Below are positions 31,972 through 39,542 of a stretch of DNA of 64,000 bases, piece by piece (positions within the stretch are counted from its first letter, which is position 1; the number at the start of each line of letters is the position of its first letter). The translations under genes were made by a program, and so were the position numbers. The notes beneath the pieces were generated by a model. That model saw nothing but the letters and a program-made list of their open reading frames with translations, searched no databases and was not told the DNA's origin. This DNA comes from Winogradskyella litoriviva (GTDB lineage Bacteria > Bacteroidota > Bacteroidia > Flavobacteriales > Flavobacteriaceae): the NCBI RefSeq assembly GCF_013249065.1, contig NZ_JABRWQ010000005.1, positions 186,001 through 250,000 of the forward strand, written 5' to 3'.

Positions 31972-32829
31972 ATGATTTCAAAAGCACAATTCGATAAAGA
32001 AATAGAATTAATAATCTCTAATGCTATCCGAGAAGATGTTGGAGATGGCGACCATAGCTCATTAGCATGTATTCCTGCTACTGCTCAAGGAAAAGCAAAA
32101 CTATTAGTTAAAGACAAAGGTGTTATTGCAGGTGTGGAGTTTGCAAAGCAAGTATTTGCTTACGTAGATGCAGATATGAAAGTAGAAACACTTATTGAAG
32201 ACGGAAGTAGAGTAAAACATGGTGATATTGTGTTTTATGTAGAAGGAGCATCACAATCGATACTAAAAGCAGAACGCTTAGTATTAAATGCTATGCAACG
32301 TATGAGTGCTATTGCTACTAAAACAAGAGAATTTGTAGATATTTTAGAAGGTACAGGAACCAAAATTTTAGATACACGTAAAACAACACCAGGGATTAGA
32401 GCGCTAGAAAAATGGGCTGTAAAGATTGGTGGAGGTGAAAATCACAGGTTTGCGCTCTATGATATGATTATGCTTAAGGATAATCATATTGATTTTGCAG
32501 GAGGTGTCTCAAAAGCGATAAATCTTACCAAACAATATTTAAAAGATACTAATAGAGATTTAAAAATTATTGTAGAAGCAAGAAATCTAGAAGAAATAAA
32601 AGAAATTTTAGATTGTGGTGGAGTTTATAGAATTTTAATAGATAATTTTAATTACGAAGATACGCGTAAGGCTGTAAAATTAATAGGAGACCAATGCTTA
32701 ACTGAATCTTCTGGTGGTATTAATGAAAACACACTTAGAAAATATGCAGAATGTGGTGTAGATTTTATCTCATCTGGTGCATTAACGCATTCTGTTTACA
32801 ATAAGGATTTAAGCTTAAAAGCGGTTTAA
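31972..32829 (+). CDS. nadC: Nicotinate-nucleotide diphosphorylase (carboxylating)
   Basis: 285 residues. Converts quinolinate and PRPP to nicotinate mononucleotide, CO2 and PPi in de novo NAD synthesis. EDVGDGDHSS near the start, LNAMQRMSAIATKTREFVD, the active-site block DTRKTTPGIRALEKWAVKIGGGENHRFALYDMIMLKDNHI, and the C-terminal SSGGINENTLRKYAECGVDFISSGALTHS are all intact. Monocistronic or leading into the YihY gene 82 bases on. Confidence 0.97.
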   Translation: MISKAQFDKEIELIISNAIREDVGDGDHSSLACIPATAQGKAKLLVKDKGVIAGVEFAKQVFAYVDADMKVETLIEDGSRVKHGDIVFYVEGASQSILKAERLVLNAMQRMSAIATKTREFVDILEGTGTKILDTRKTTPGIRALEKWAVKIGGGENHRFALYDMIMLKDNHIDFAGGVSKAINLTKQYLKDTNRDLKIIVEARNLEEIKEILDCGGVYRILIDNFNYEDTRKAVKLIGDQCLTESSGGINENTLRKYAECGVDFISSGALTHSVYNKDLSLKAV

Positions 32830-32911
32830 ATAACGTTGTAATATTCTGTTTTACTGATATAGATAAATAGTGATAAGCTAAAGGCGAAAGCCAACAGCTA
32901 AAAGCCAAACC

Positions 32912-33901
32912 ATGACCAAACCCATTGAAGATAAATTAGAAAAAATTCCGGTTATAAAAATAATTGTGCGTTTTTTTAAGCAGATTAGGTTACCAGGATT
33001 TGAAGGGTTATCTATTTATGATTTGTTGGAGTTATACATTATGGGAATTGTTAAAGGCGCACTAACCACTAGAGCAAGTGCCATAGCTTTTAGTTTTTTT
33101 ACAGCTATATTTCCGTTTTTACTGTTTGTGATTATCTTAATTCCGTATATACCAATAGATAATTTTCAGGCAGAATTCTTAGATTTTTTAAATTCATTTT
33201 TACCGCCTCAAACTTCAGATTTTTTCTTTACAAATATATTTGAAAACATTAGTGGTAATGGAGGAGGAGGTTTGTTATCTTCAGTATTTTTATTGTCTAT
33301 GCTTTTAATGGCAAATGGTGTTAATGCTGTTTTTTCTGGCTTTGAAAACTCTTATCATCAGCAACTTACGCGTAATGTTTTTAAGCAGTATATATTTGCC
33401 TTAGGTATTGCCCTAATTTTAGCGATTTTGGTAATGCTAACGGTTGCTTTTTTAGGGTATTTTCAGATTTATGTTATTGAGCCGTTATATGAAAGCATCA
33501 ATAAAGAAATGGTATCCGAAGACAATTCTGGTGTCGGTTGGGTGATTTTTGCAAAGTATATGTTTTTTGTTGTAATGACTTATTTGGCAACGGCTACACT
33601 TTATTATTTTGGTACTAGAGAAGGACGTAAATCGAGATTCTTTTCCGTTGGTGCTTTACTAACGACCCTTCTTATAATTTTAACGTCATTTCTCTTTGGA
33701 ATTTACATCAATAATTTCTCGCAATACAATGAACTTTATGGCTCAATTGGAGGTTTGTTAATTCTATTACTTTATTTATGGCTCAACTCTAATATTTTAC
33801 TTTTAGGTTATGAGTTAAATGCTTCACTTCAGTTTTTAAGAAAACATCCCAAGGCTAAAAAACCATTTAAATTAAAAGATTTAGAAGATTTAATTAAATA
33901 A
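32912..33901 (+). CDS. YihY/BrkB-family inner membrane protein
   Basis: 329 residues with six or so membrane helices, including FSFFTAIFPFLLFVIILIPYI, LLSSVFLLSMLLMANGVNAVFSGFENSY, YIFALGIALILAILVMLTVAFLGYF, YMFFVVMTYLATATLYYFG, SVGALLTTLLIILTSFLFGIYINNF, and YGSIGGLLILLLYLWLNSNILLLGYELNASL, the last being the YihY signature. These proteins were once called ribonuclease BN in error and have no established activity. The stop overlaps the convergent LytTR regulator's stop by eight bases. Confidence 0.92.
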   Translation: MTKPIEDKLEKIPVIKIIVRFFKQIRLPGFEGLSIYDLLELYIMGIVKGALTTRASAIAFSFFTAIFPFLLFVIILIPYIPIDNFQAEFLDFLNSFLPPQTSDFFFTNIFENISGNGGGGLLSSVFLLSMLLMANGVNAVFSGFENSYHQQLTRNVFKQYIFALGIALILAILVMLTVAFLGYFQIYVIEPLYESINKEMVSEDNSGVGWVIFAKYMFFVVMTYLATATLYYFGTREGRKSRFFSVGALLTTLLIILTSFLFGIYINNFSQYNELYGSIGGLLILLLYLWLNSNILLLGYELNASLQFLRKHPKAKKPFKLKDLEDLIK

Positions 33902-34628
33902 AATGTTTTAAAAACGCTTCTCTTTTTCTCACTGAAATTGGGACTTGGGCATCGTTAGACATTAATACATAACTTTGTTTTCCTTTAAAGTATTTCTTTA
34001 CATGTTCTAAATTAATTAAATGCGATTTATGCGTTTTAAAAAAAATAGTGTCATCTAGTAAATCCTCATAAAACTTAATAGGTTTAGAAACCATTGTTTT
34101 TCCATCTTTTGTAAAAATATGAGTGTAGTTTGTATCTGCCTCTAAATGAATAATTTCTTCAATTTTTAATGTTTCAAATCCTGTTAATGATGGAATTGTA
34201 ATAATTTTTTTTTGATTTGATTTGAGATTTTTAAACAAATTCTGAAGTTGTTGCTCCATATTTTGATGTGCTATGTTTTCTTTTAAACGTAAAATTGAAG
34301 CATTAAAATCATCTGAATCAATTGGTTTTAATAAGTAGTCAATGGCACTATATTTAAAGGCTTTAATAGCAAAATTGTCAAAGGCAGTTGTAAAAATCAC
34401 TTTGAAATTTATAGTCTCTATTTGTTGTAAAAAATCAAATCCGGTTTTATCATGAATTTTAATATCTAGAAAAACTAAATCTGGTTGTTGTTGAGGTACT
34501 AAGTCTAAAGCATCAGAAACGTTATCAATAACTTTGAGAACATTAAACGTGTTTGGATGTTGCTCAATAAGGCTTAAAATGCGGTCTGAACAATGCTTTT
34601 CATCATCTATAATAATAGTGTTTATCAT
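33894..34628 (-). CDS. LytTR family response regulator
   Basis: 244 residues. Receiver domain: TIIIDDEKHCSDRILSLI (acidic pocket), phospho-Asp in LVFLDIKIHDKTGFDF, FTTAFDNFAIKAFKYSAIDYLLKPI (T and K). LytTR DNA-binding domain from about 145: ITIPSLTGFETLKIEEIIHLEADTNYTHIFTKDGKTMV...FKTHKSHLINLEHVKKY. It starts one base before the upstream kinase's stop (HK stop 34630, RR start 34628), so the two form a tight pair. The regulated genes are unknown; the adjacent exported-protein cluster at 36.6-39 kb is a candidate. Confidence 0.95.
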   Translation of the reverse strand: MINTIIIDDEKHCSDRILSLIEQHPNTFNVLKVIDNVSDALDLVPQQQPDLVFLDIKIHDKTGFDFLQQIETINFKVIFTTAFDNFAIKAFKYSAIDYLLKPIDSDDFNASILRLKENIAHQNMEQQLQNLFKNLKSNQKKIITIPSLTGFETLKIEEIIHLEADTNYTHIFTKDGKTMVSKPIKFYEDLLDDTIFFKTHKSHLINLEHVKKYFKGKQSYVLMSNDAQVPISVRKREAFLKHFI

Positions 34629-34629
34629 T

Positions 34630-36417
34630 TTAAAAAGCGAGTTGTATTGGTAGTGAAACGTTTATTCTTGTACCTTCAGTTTTGTCTATTATTTCAATAT
34701 TTCCGTTGGTGTTTTTTAATTTATTTATAATTTCAATTCTACTTTTAGTAATTGACATTCCCATAGATTTATTATCTTCATTAGTTTTATTTGTTGCCGA
34801 TTTTTTTCTGCCAATTCCATTATCATCAACACTACAAATAAGCATGTTGTTTTCCGTTTTATAAACGATTTTTAATTGGCCCAAATTATCCTTTTGTGAC
34901 AATCCATGTATGATGCTGTTTTCAATAAAAGGCTGTAAAATCATTGGAGGAACCAAAATGTTATCTTCATCTAAGTCAGAATCTATTTTTATAGTATAAT
35001 TAAATTTATTGTTGAAGCGTTTACGCTCAATATCCATATAGGTTCTTAGTAGTGAAATATCTTCACTTAGCAGTATTTCCTTTTTTTCTGAATTCTCTAA
35101 AGTCAGTCGCATTAGTTTAGCAAATTTGCTCAAATAATCACTAGCAGACAGCGTATCGTTTTTAAGAATATAATCACCAATAGAGTTTAAGGAGTTAAAA
35201 ATAAAATGTGGATTCATTTGAGAGCGTAACGCTTTTAATTCGGTATCCGAAACCTTAGCATTAAACTCAGCTTCTTTAGATTTTGAAACGGCTTCTTGTT
35301 TTCTTCGGTATAAAATAAAACCAATTATTGAGGCTAATACAAGTCCAGAACCTCCAATGATAGATGTGTTTTTTATGGATTTTTGTCTTTCAATTTCTAT
35401 TTGAGCAATGGCTCTATCTTTATCAGCTTGGTATTGAATTTCTTTTCTTGAAATTTCAAGCTTTTGGTCAGCATTGATTAAGCTATCTCTTAATATTATA
35501 TGCTCTTTATATGTAATTAATGCGTTTTTATAATCTCCTTTTTCATTATATACGTTTGCTAATGTTGCCAACGCACTGTTTTTTGTAGATAAAGTTTGGA
35601 GACCTTTATTTAGTTTTAAGCTATTGGTTGCATAGTATTCTGCTTTTTCAATATCGTTATTTTTTAAATAGACTTCTGCTGCATTTGTATAGGCTGTAAC
35701 GCGTAGACCTTCAATGTTATGGGTTTCAATTAAATCTAAACTCTCGTTCATTGTTGTTAAGCCATCTTTTAAAAAACCAGCATTAGTTTGTATTAAACCT
35801 AGATTGGTTTTAATATTTGCAATGTATAACGGACGATTAATCTGTTCTGCACCTACAAGAGCTTTTTTATAATAATATATAGCTGAATCTAATTTTTTTT
35901 CTTCACCAAAAACGTTAGCAATATAAAATTCTGTATTGAATTTACTTTTGTTTTCTGGGTTATGCAATAAGGCTTTAAAACTTTTTAGAGCTTTGCTGTA
36001 TTCTTGTTGTTCTAAATATATAAGCCCAATATTAGTAAGTACGCCAACTACATATTTTTGAAATTTTGGTTCATTTTCAAATACGGCATAACTCTTTTGG
36101 TAGTAAGCTAAACCTTCTACTGGTTTAGATTGAAAGTAGTGTTTAATTATCCCTAAATTATTATAAGATATCCCAATACCTTTAGGATAATTAAGTTGCT
36201 CAGAAATCTTTAAGGTTTTAAGATTGTATGCTCGCCAGGTACTATCTGTTGGAGTTAAAAACATTTTTCTTGCAACATACTTAATTCTAAGGTTTACATA
36301 ATTAGTGTCTTGTGTTTTGTAATTATCGATAACATTTTCTAACGAGTCTAGCATCTTATTCTGAGAAATACAAAATAGTGAAGTCATTAAAAAGAGGATG
36401 GTTAGGAGTCTTCTCAT
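34630..36417 (-). CDS. TPR-containing LytS-type sensor histidine kinase
   Basis: 595 residues. Signal MRRLLTILFLMTSLFCISQ, then about six TPR units (about 25-310) such as GISYNNLGIIKHYFQSKPVEGLAYYQKSYAV and GDYKNALITYKEHIILRDSL in the periplasm, a coiled coil, one membrane helix (IIGGSGLVLASIIGFILYRR, about 350) and a cytoplasmic His_kinase domain with LKALRSQMNPHFIFNSLNSI (phospho-His in NPHF) plus an ATPase with DNGIGRKK. Typical Bacteroidota TPR kinase feeding a LytTR regulator; the TPRs probably sense a peptide or protein. The 9-bp inverted repeat at 36498 lies upstream. Confidence 0.93.
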   Translation of the reverse strand: MRRLLTILFLMTSLFCISQNKMLDSLENVIDNYKTQDTNYVNLRIKYVARKMFLTPTDSTWRAYNLKTLKISEQLNYPKGIGISYNNLGIIKHYFQSKPVEGLAYYQKSYAVFENEPKFQKYVVGVLTNIGLIYLEQQEYSKALKSFKALLHNPENKSKFNTEFYIANVFGEEKKLDSAIYYYKKALVGAEQINRPLYIANIKTNLGLIQTNAGFLKDGLTTMNESLDLIETHNIEGLRVTAYTNAAEVYLKNNDIEKAEYYATNSLKLNKGLQTLSTKNSALATLANVYNEKGDYKNALITYKEHIILRDSLINADQKLEISRKEIQYQADKDRAIAQIEIERQKSIKNTSIIGGSGLVLASIIGFILYRRKQEAVSKSKEAEFNAKVSDTELKALRSQMNPHFIFNSLNSIGDYILKNDTLSASDYLSKFAKLMRLTLENSEKKEILLSEDISLLRTYMDIERKRFNNKFNYTIKIDSDLDEDNILVPPMILQPFIENSIIHGLSQKDNLGQLKIVYKTENNMLICSVDDNGIGRKKSATNKTNEDNKSMGMSITKSRIEIINKLKNTNGNIEIIDKTEGTRINVSLPIQLAF

Positions 36418-36497
36418 TTATAATTTTGGTTAATAGCTAGGTTAAAAATAGTAATTATAAGTCAAAAAAACGCTACAAGTTAAACGTTAATATATTC

Positions 36498-36530
36498 AGA
36501 ACCAACGATAATAGGTTGTCTGTTGGTTCT
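36498..36530. promoter_or_regulatory. Inverted repeat in the divergent kinase / lipoprotein intergenic region
   Basis: Perfect 9-bp repeat AGAACCAAC (36498-36506) / GTTGGTTCT (36522-36530) with a 15-base spacer, 66 bases before the lipoprotein start at 36596. There is no T-run, so it is more likely a regulator site or leader structure than a terminator. Confidence 0.4.
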
Positions 36531-36595
36531 AAACGAGATATGAAGTTACTTTAAATTATTAAACAAATAGTTAATCAGTAAAACCAATTAGAATT

Positions 36596-37129
36596 ATGAA
36601 AATAAATAGCTTAGGCAATTTTTTTATGCTCGCTTTATTTGTATTACTCTCCATTAATTGTTCAAGTAGTGATGATTCAGATTCTGATGTTTTTGGGTCA
36701 ATTCAATTATCAGGAACAGATACTTCGTTAATCGGAACCGCTTTAGTTGTTGGCAATATTGATTCTGACGCTTTAGATACAACAGGTACATCTAGTTCAG
36801 TAGTACTTTTAGATAAAAATACAACGATTGAAAACGGAGAATTAGAATCTTCAGATTATGCAAATGCCTTTATTATTGTTGCCGCACAGTTTGATGCTGA
36901 TGACAATGCTTCAGCAGAAAAAACAATTTCAATGACCATTTTAAAAAATGGAGTTGAGTATAGATATGTCTGTGCTACACCAGCAATTAGCGCTGCAAAT
37001 AATACAGATTGCGGTTCTGGTTTTAGCGTAGATAAAGTAAACAAACAGGTGATATTTAGTAATACAACGGTAATAAATGTAGACAATGAAACCATTTTAA
37101 CTATGGATGGTATTATAAATTATGATTAA
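36596..37129 (+). CDS. Hypothetical Ser/Asp-rich lipoprotein
   Basis: 177 residues. Signal MKINSLGNFFMLALFVLLSINC, lipobox SINC, followed by the acidic linker SSSDDSDSDV typical of Bacteroidota surface-exposed lipoproteins. The remainder is a small beta-rich domain (GTALVVGNIDSDALDTTGTSSSVVLLDKN, TISMTILKNGVEYRYVCATPA, KVNKQVIFSNTTVINVDNETILTMDGIINYD) with two Cys that may form a disulphide. No known family recognised. First of four or five exported proteins in the same direction; the next gene start overlaps its stop or lies just after. Confidence 0.7.
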   Translation: MKINSLGNFFMLALFVLLSINCSSSDDSDSDVFGSIQLSGTDTSLIGTALVVGNIDSDALDTTGTSSSVVLLDKNTTIENGELESSDYANAFIIVAAQFDADDNASAEKTISMTILKNGVEYRYVCATPAISAANNTDCGSGFSVDKVNKQVIFSNTTVINVDNETILTMDGIINYD

Positions 37130-37148
37130 AGTATTAAAATCTCTCAAT

Positions 37149-37583
37149 ATGAAAACAATTAATTCAAAATCGTATAATCTAATCGCCTTTTTTTTAATGG
37201 TTATGTTTCTTTCTGTGAGTACCGTTTGGTCGCAAGAAAATAGGCTAAAACCACCAAAACGAAGCTCTAAGATTAAAAGCGTAGATAATTTTGTAAATCA
37301 TTCTTTTGAACTTTATCATAAGGTGTTTGTATACGATAGTTTAACAAAAGCAGGCGTAGAAGTACCAGCAGAAATTGAAGATGAATTGATAGAACGTGCA
37401 GAACGAAATGTTGATAGTCTATGGCAAGAAGTCCCAGATATTGTAGATGATATTAGCGATGCTTCTTTTATGAAACAAGCTAAGGCTACGCTAAATTTAA
37501 ATCGTTCAAAAAAAGCATTAAGGTTTTGTATGACAGCTGTTAAGACCTATTTTGTAGGTACAAAAGATGAAGAGGAAGACTAA
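37149..37583 (+). CDS. Small exported helical protein, unknown
   Basis: 144 residues from ATG 37149, which begins a good signal sequence (YNLIAFFLMVMFLSVSTVWSQ); an ATG at 37122 overlaps the previous gene by eight bases and is the alternative. The mature chain is basic then helical (NRLKPPKRSSKIKSVDNFVNHSFELYHKVFVYDSL, VPAEIEDELIERAERNVDSLWQEVPDIVDDI). No domain recognised. Tight linkage to its neighbours suggests one operon with the lipoprotein before and the TPR protein after. Confidence 0.6.
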   Translation: MKTINSKSYNLIAFFLMVMFLSVSTVWSQENRLKPPKRSSKIKSVDNFVNHSFELYHKVFVYDSLTKAGVEVPAEIEDELIERAERNVDSLWQEVPDIVDDISDASFMKQAKATLNLNRSKKALRFCMTAVKTYFVGTKDEEED

Positions 37584-37600
37584 TTTTAATTAAAAATTTA

Positions 37601-38443
37601 ATGAAAACTAACATCATTTATATTCTTTTAGTATTGAATTTATCGTTTGTTAATGCGCAAAATTATAAAAGCGCTTTTAGGTCAGATGTATGTAATTGTT
37701 TAGAAGAAGAAAGTCTAAAACGCGTACTTACAGAAAATGCATTTAAAAGGTGTTTACGAGAAACATTGCCTAAATATGCTGCACAAATTGATGCATCTAT
37801 TATAGAAGAAGATACACAGCAAAAATTTTTAAAAGGGCAATTAGCGCGTAAAGATTTATTATCAGCCATGCCTTCAGAATTAATATATAGCTGCGATGTT
37901 TATTTCAAGCATATTAATTTTTTAAGAACCAGTAGCTTACTCATTATGCGCGAAAATGCTAAAGAAGATGAAATAGAAAAATACGACCAAATGGTAGCAT
38001 TAACACCAAGTGCAACCGCTTATTTTATGAGAGCAAAAGTACATTTTAAGTTAGGAAACATTAAAGAAACAGAAGCAGATATAGCTAAAAGTTTAGAATT
38101 AAATCCAAATAGCGAAAATACTATTTCAACCAGACATGAACTGATGTTATTGGCATGGGTATTAGAAGAGCAAGAACGCTACAAGGAAGCCATTGAAATT
38201 TACGATAAAGTTTATTTTGGAGCATTAGATTCTGAGGTCGCAAAATTAAGGGCTTTAGCAGATAAAAAATCTGGTGGGACAATAGCTAATATTCCAGTCA
38301 ATGTCACTGTAGAAGACAAAGAAAATTCAAATGTAAATTCTAGGATAAAAACTGTAAAAGTTAATAGAACAGACAATAAATCAAAGCCAAGTACTAAAGT
38401 TAAAAAAGACTCGACTTCGCTTAAAAAATTATTTAAATTATAA
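37601..38443 (+). CDS. Exported TPR-domain protein
   Basis: 280 residues. Signal MKTNIIYILLVLNLSFVNAQ; then a Cys-containing helical region (FRSDVCNCLEEESLKRVLTENAFKRCLRETLPKYAAQI), and two or three TPR units (TPSATAYFMRAKVHFKLGNIKETEADIAKSLELNPNSE, LLAWVLEEQERYKEAIEIYDKVYFG). The C-terminal ~60 residues are basic and low in complexity (NRTDNKSKPSTKVKKDSTSLKKLFKL). Likely a periplasmic scaffold. Position between two small exported proteins suggests a shared complex (inference). Confidence 0.75.
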   Translation: MKTNIIYILLVLNLSFVNAQNYKSAFRSDVCNCLEEESLKRVLTENAFKRCLRETLPKYAAQIDASIIEEDTQQKFLKGQLARKDLLSAMPSELIYSCDVYFKHINFLRTSSLLIMRENAKEDEIEKYDQMVALTPSATAYFMRAKVHFKLGNIKETEADIAKSLELNPNSENTISTRHELMLLAWVLEEQERYKEAIEIYDKVYFGALDSEVAKLRALADKKSGGTIANIPVNVTVEDKENSNVNSRIKTVKVNRTDNKSKPSTKVKKDSTSLKKLFKL

Positions 38444-38461
38444 ATTCAAACATTTTGCATT

Positions 38462-39001
38462 ATGAAAAAAATAGTACTGTTCTTATTGGCCATTACATTA
38501 ATTAGTTGTGATGTAGAAGATGCTGTTAACCAATTTATTGAAGATGCAGGTGAGGTTAAAGCAGATATTAATGGCGTAACAAAAACATGGGAGTTTGGAC
38601 CTAATTCTTTAGGTGCTTTACTAAGTACGGAATCTGTGGGTACAGAAACTATTTATGCCTTTAGTGTAGCAGCCTCTACAGATGGTGTTTCAGATAATTC
38701 AGAAACTACTGCTATTGGAGTAGTTGTTTTTATTGATAGTCCAGAGGATATTATATCTGGTGCAACATTTACTTCGTCTGCTGATTTAATAGTTGGCTCA
38801 TATGCATTTGAAAGTGATAATAGCACTACAAATATTGATGCCGATCAAACCGTAAGTGCAACATTGCATATTTCAGCAATTAATGCATCTTCAGAAACAA
38901 TTTCTGGAACATTTAGTTTTAAAACTACAGATGACGATACTAATATAACGTACAATATTACCAACGGAAGTTTTTCGGAAATTCCTTATTACAACGACTA
39001 A
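38462..39001 (+). CDS. Hypothetical lipoprotein (DUF6252-like)
   Basis: 179 residues. Signal MKKIVLFLLAITLISC with lipobox LISC. The mature domain begins AGEVKADINGVTKTWEFG and contains FSVAASTDGVSDNSETTAIGVVVFIDSPEDIISGATFTSS and SETISGTFSFKTTDDDTNITYNITNGSFSEIPY, which resembles the Bacteroidota families with an 'I-NG..w' start and an 'IsGTFsF' strand (DUF6252-like). Function unknown; likely surface or periplasmic. A clear terminator follows at 39042. Confidence 0.65.
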   Translation: MKKIVLFLLAITLISCDVEDAVNQFIEDAGEVKADINGVTKTWEFGPNSLGALLSTESVGTETIYAFSVAASTDGVSDNSETTAIGVVVFIDSPEDIISGATFTSSADLIVGSYAFESDNSTTNIDADQTVSATLHISAINASSETISGTFSFKTTDDDTNITYNITNGSFSEIPYYND

Positions 39002-39041
39002 TAAATATTAAACTTTGTAAGCCACATGCTTTTTTAAATCG

Positions 39042-39070
39042 AAAACCATCTCATAAAGGGATGGTTTTTT
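39042..39070 (+). terminator. Intrinsic terminator ending the exported-protein cluster
   Basis: Perfect 9-bp stem AAAACCATC (39042-39050) / GATGGTTTT (39060-39068) plus further T. Confidence 0.85.
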
Positions 39071-39116
39071 AATTAATCCTATTACTTTTGGTATATAAAG
39101 CTTTTAATTTTTAATT

Positions 39117-39542
39117 ATGAATAAAAATATTTTAGTACTTTTTTCAGTTTTCTTTATGTTTTCATGTCTTTCCGCGCAATCTGTTTTAGGGAAATGGAAA
39201 ACCATAGATGATAGTACAGGAAAAGCAAGGTCTATTATTGAAATTTATGAAAGCGATGGAAAAATATATGGAAAAATTATAGAATTAATAAATCCAAAAT
39301 CTAATAACCCGCTTTGCAAGCAATGTAAAGGTGATAAAAAAAATCAACCTATAATTGGATTAATTATTATTGATGGTTTGTCTAAGAATGATGACGTTTA
39401 CGAAGATGGTACCATTTTAAATCCTGAAAACGGAAAAACATACGACTGTCGTTTAAAATTTGAAGATGATGAAGACACTTTGCAGGTAAGAGGTTATTTA
39501 GCTTTTTTCTATAAAACTCAATATTGGAAACGTATTAAATAA
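39117..39542 (+). CDS. DUF2147 domain exported protein
   Basis: 141 residues. Signal MNKNILVLFSVFFMFSCLSAQ; the FSC could be a lipobox, but SAQ cleavage looks better. The DUF2147 domain is complete: GKWKTIDDSTGKARSIIEIYESDGKIYGKIIELINPKSNNPLCKQCKGDKKNQPIIGLIIIDGL, YEDGTILNPENGKTYDCRLKF, LQVRGYLAFFYKTQYWKR. The CxxC in LCKQCKG is family-typical. Function of the family is not established. The stop codon overlaps the priA start by one base. Confidence 0.88.
   Translation: MNKNILVLFSVFFMFSCLSAQSVLGKWKTIDDSTGKARSIIEIYESDGKIYGKIIELINPKSNNPLCKQCKGDKKNQPIIGLIIIDGLSKNDDVYEDGTILNPENGKTYDCRLKFEDDEDTLQVRGYLAFFYKTQYWKRIK

Noticed and set aside
32872-32911. AGCTAAAGGCGAAAGCC-type simple repeats before the YihY gene and a similar stretch near 6483-6512
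   Set aside because: Low-complexity A-rich words common between genes in such genomes; no defined unit or structure could be supported.
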